44,283 nucleotides of DNA from the NCBI GenBank assembly GCA_029210745.1, contig JARGFI010000003.1, forward strand, positions 1 to 44,283. Reading direction: 5' to 3'. Below, piece after piece: positions 44,168 to 44,283 of the stretch (position 1 is its first letter; every line of letters starts with the position of its first letter). Both the position numbers and the translations under genes were made by a program. Below the pieces are notes generated by a model. The model worked only from the letters and a program-made list of their open reading frames with translations, did no database searches and was not told the DNA's origin. This DNA comes from Desulfuromonadales bacterium. Lineage in GTDB: Bacteria > Desulfobacterota > Desulfuromonadia > Desulfuromonadales > JAHYIW01.

Positions 44168-44283
44168 GTAAAAAGTAAAACGTTAAATGTGAAAAGTAAG
44201 AAAGAAGACGCTCAAAACGGTGAAACGTAAACCACTTTGTTAAACTTTCGAATTATTTTGACACATTACGTTTAACGTTTACG

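Overview
The window looks like chromosome of a Desulfuromonadales/Geobacterales-type deltaproteobacterium. The main evidence is a short, PilD-processed 'geopilin' PilA of about 59 mature residues, followed by a Sec-secreted PilA-C/Spc-like protein. Upstream of it lies a pilB-pilT-pilC-pilS-pilR cluster in the order I recall for Geobacter relatives. A Desulfovibrio-like [4Fe-4S] ferredoxin, a HypF hydrogenase maturase and a sigma54 -24/-12 promoter in front of pilA fit the same lineage. All assignments come from reading the sequence; no database was searched.

Layout. 1-677: 3' part of an OFA-type MFS transporter, cut by the window edge and apparently frame-broken near base 70, then a strong terminator. 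855-9820: housekeeping run with a PreP-like M16 protease, nadC, birA, coaX, an EF-G-like GTPase and a SPOR-domain membrane protein. 9836-11808: a conserved-looking unknown protein, a MOSC protein and a MogA-type enzyme, closely spaced. 11815-14719: a ZIP metal transporter (minus), a receiver-PilZ hybrid and an M24 metallopeptidase. 14787-18218 (minus): TraF_2-type outer-membrane protein, Sir2 deacylase, ArfB and a coiled-coil protein with a promoter/operator. 18406-21637: fbp and hypF. 21629-23025 (minus): MFS transporter and ferredoxin. 23208-27432: an orphan ParM-like actin, rnr and ribF. 27544-36879: type IV pilus cluster. 36973-41441: an O-antigen-ligase-like membrane protein, an ABC exporter pair and a TPR-like protein. 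41568-43202: two MNT/HEPN modules and a relic of a third nucleotidyltransferase. 43323-44144: a polysaccharide-export ABC permease.

How the genes work together. PilB and PilT power pilus extension and retraction and PilC is the platform. PilS/PilR is the two-component system that, through sigma54, should fire the promoter at 36132-36147 in front of pilA and its partner. The ligase-like protein and ABC/TPR genes downstream may modify or export glycans linked to the pilus or envelope.

The most interesting region is between pilR and pilA (34506-36098). The last 192 bp of pilR, including its stop codon, occur twice at about 97% identity. Between the copies sit a ParDE-like toxin-antitoxin operon and a small MITE-like element with 10-bp terminal inverted repeats and a 7-bp target duplication. 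A second homology block shows that the duplication extended into the intergenic DNA. The pilin itself is extremely tyrosine-rich at its C-terminus (six Tyr in the last ten residues), which makes it a good candidate for a conductive pilin. The MNT/HEPN cluster is a second hotspot of decayed and intact toxin-antitoxin-like parts.
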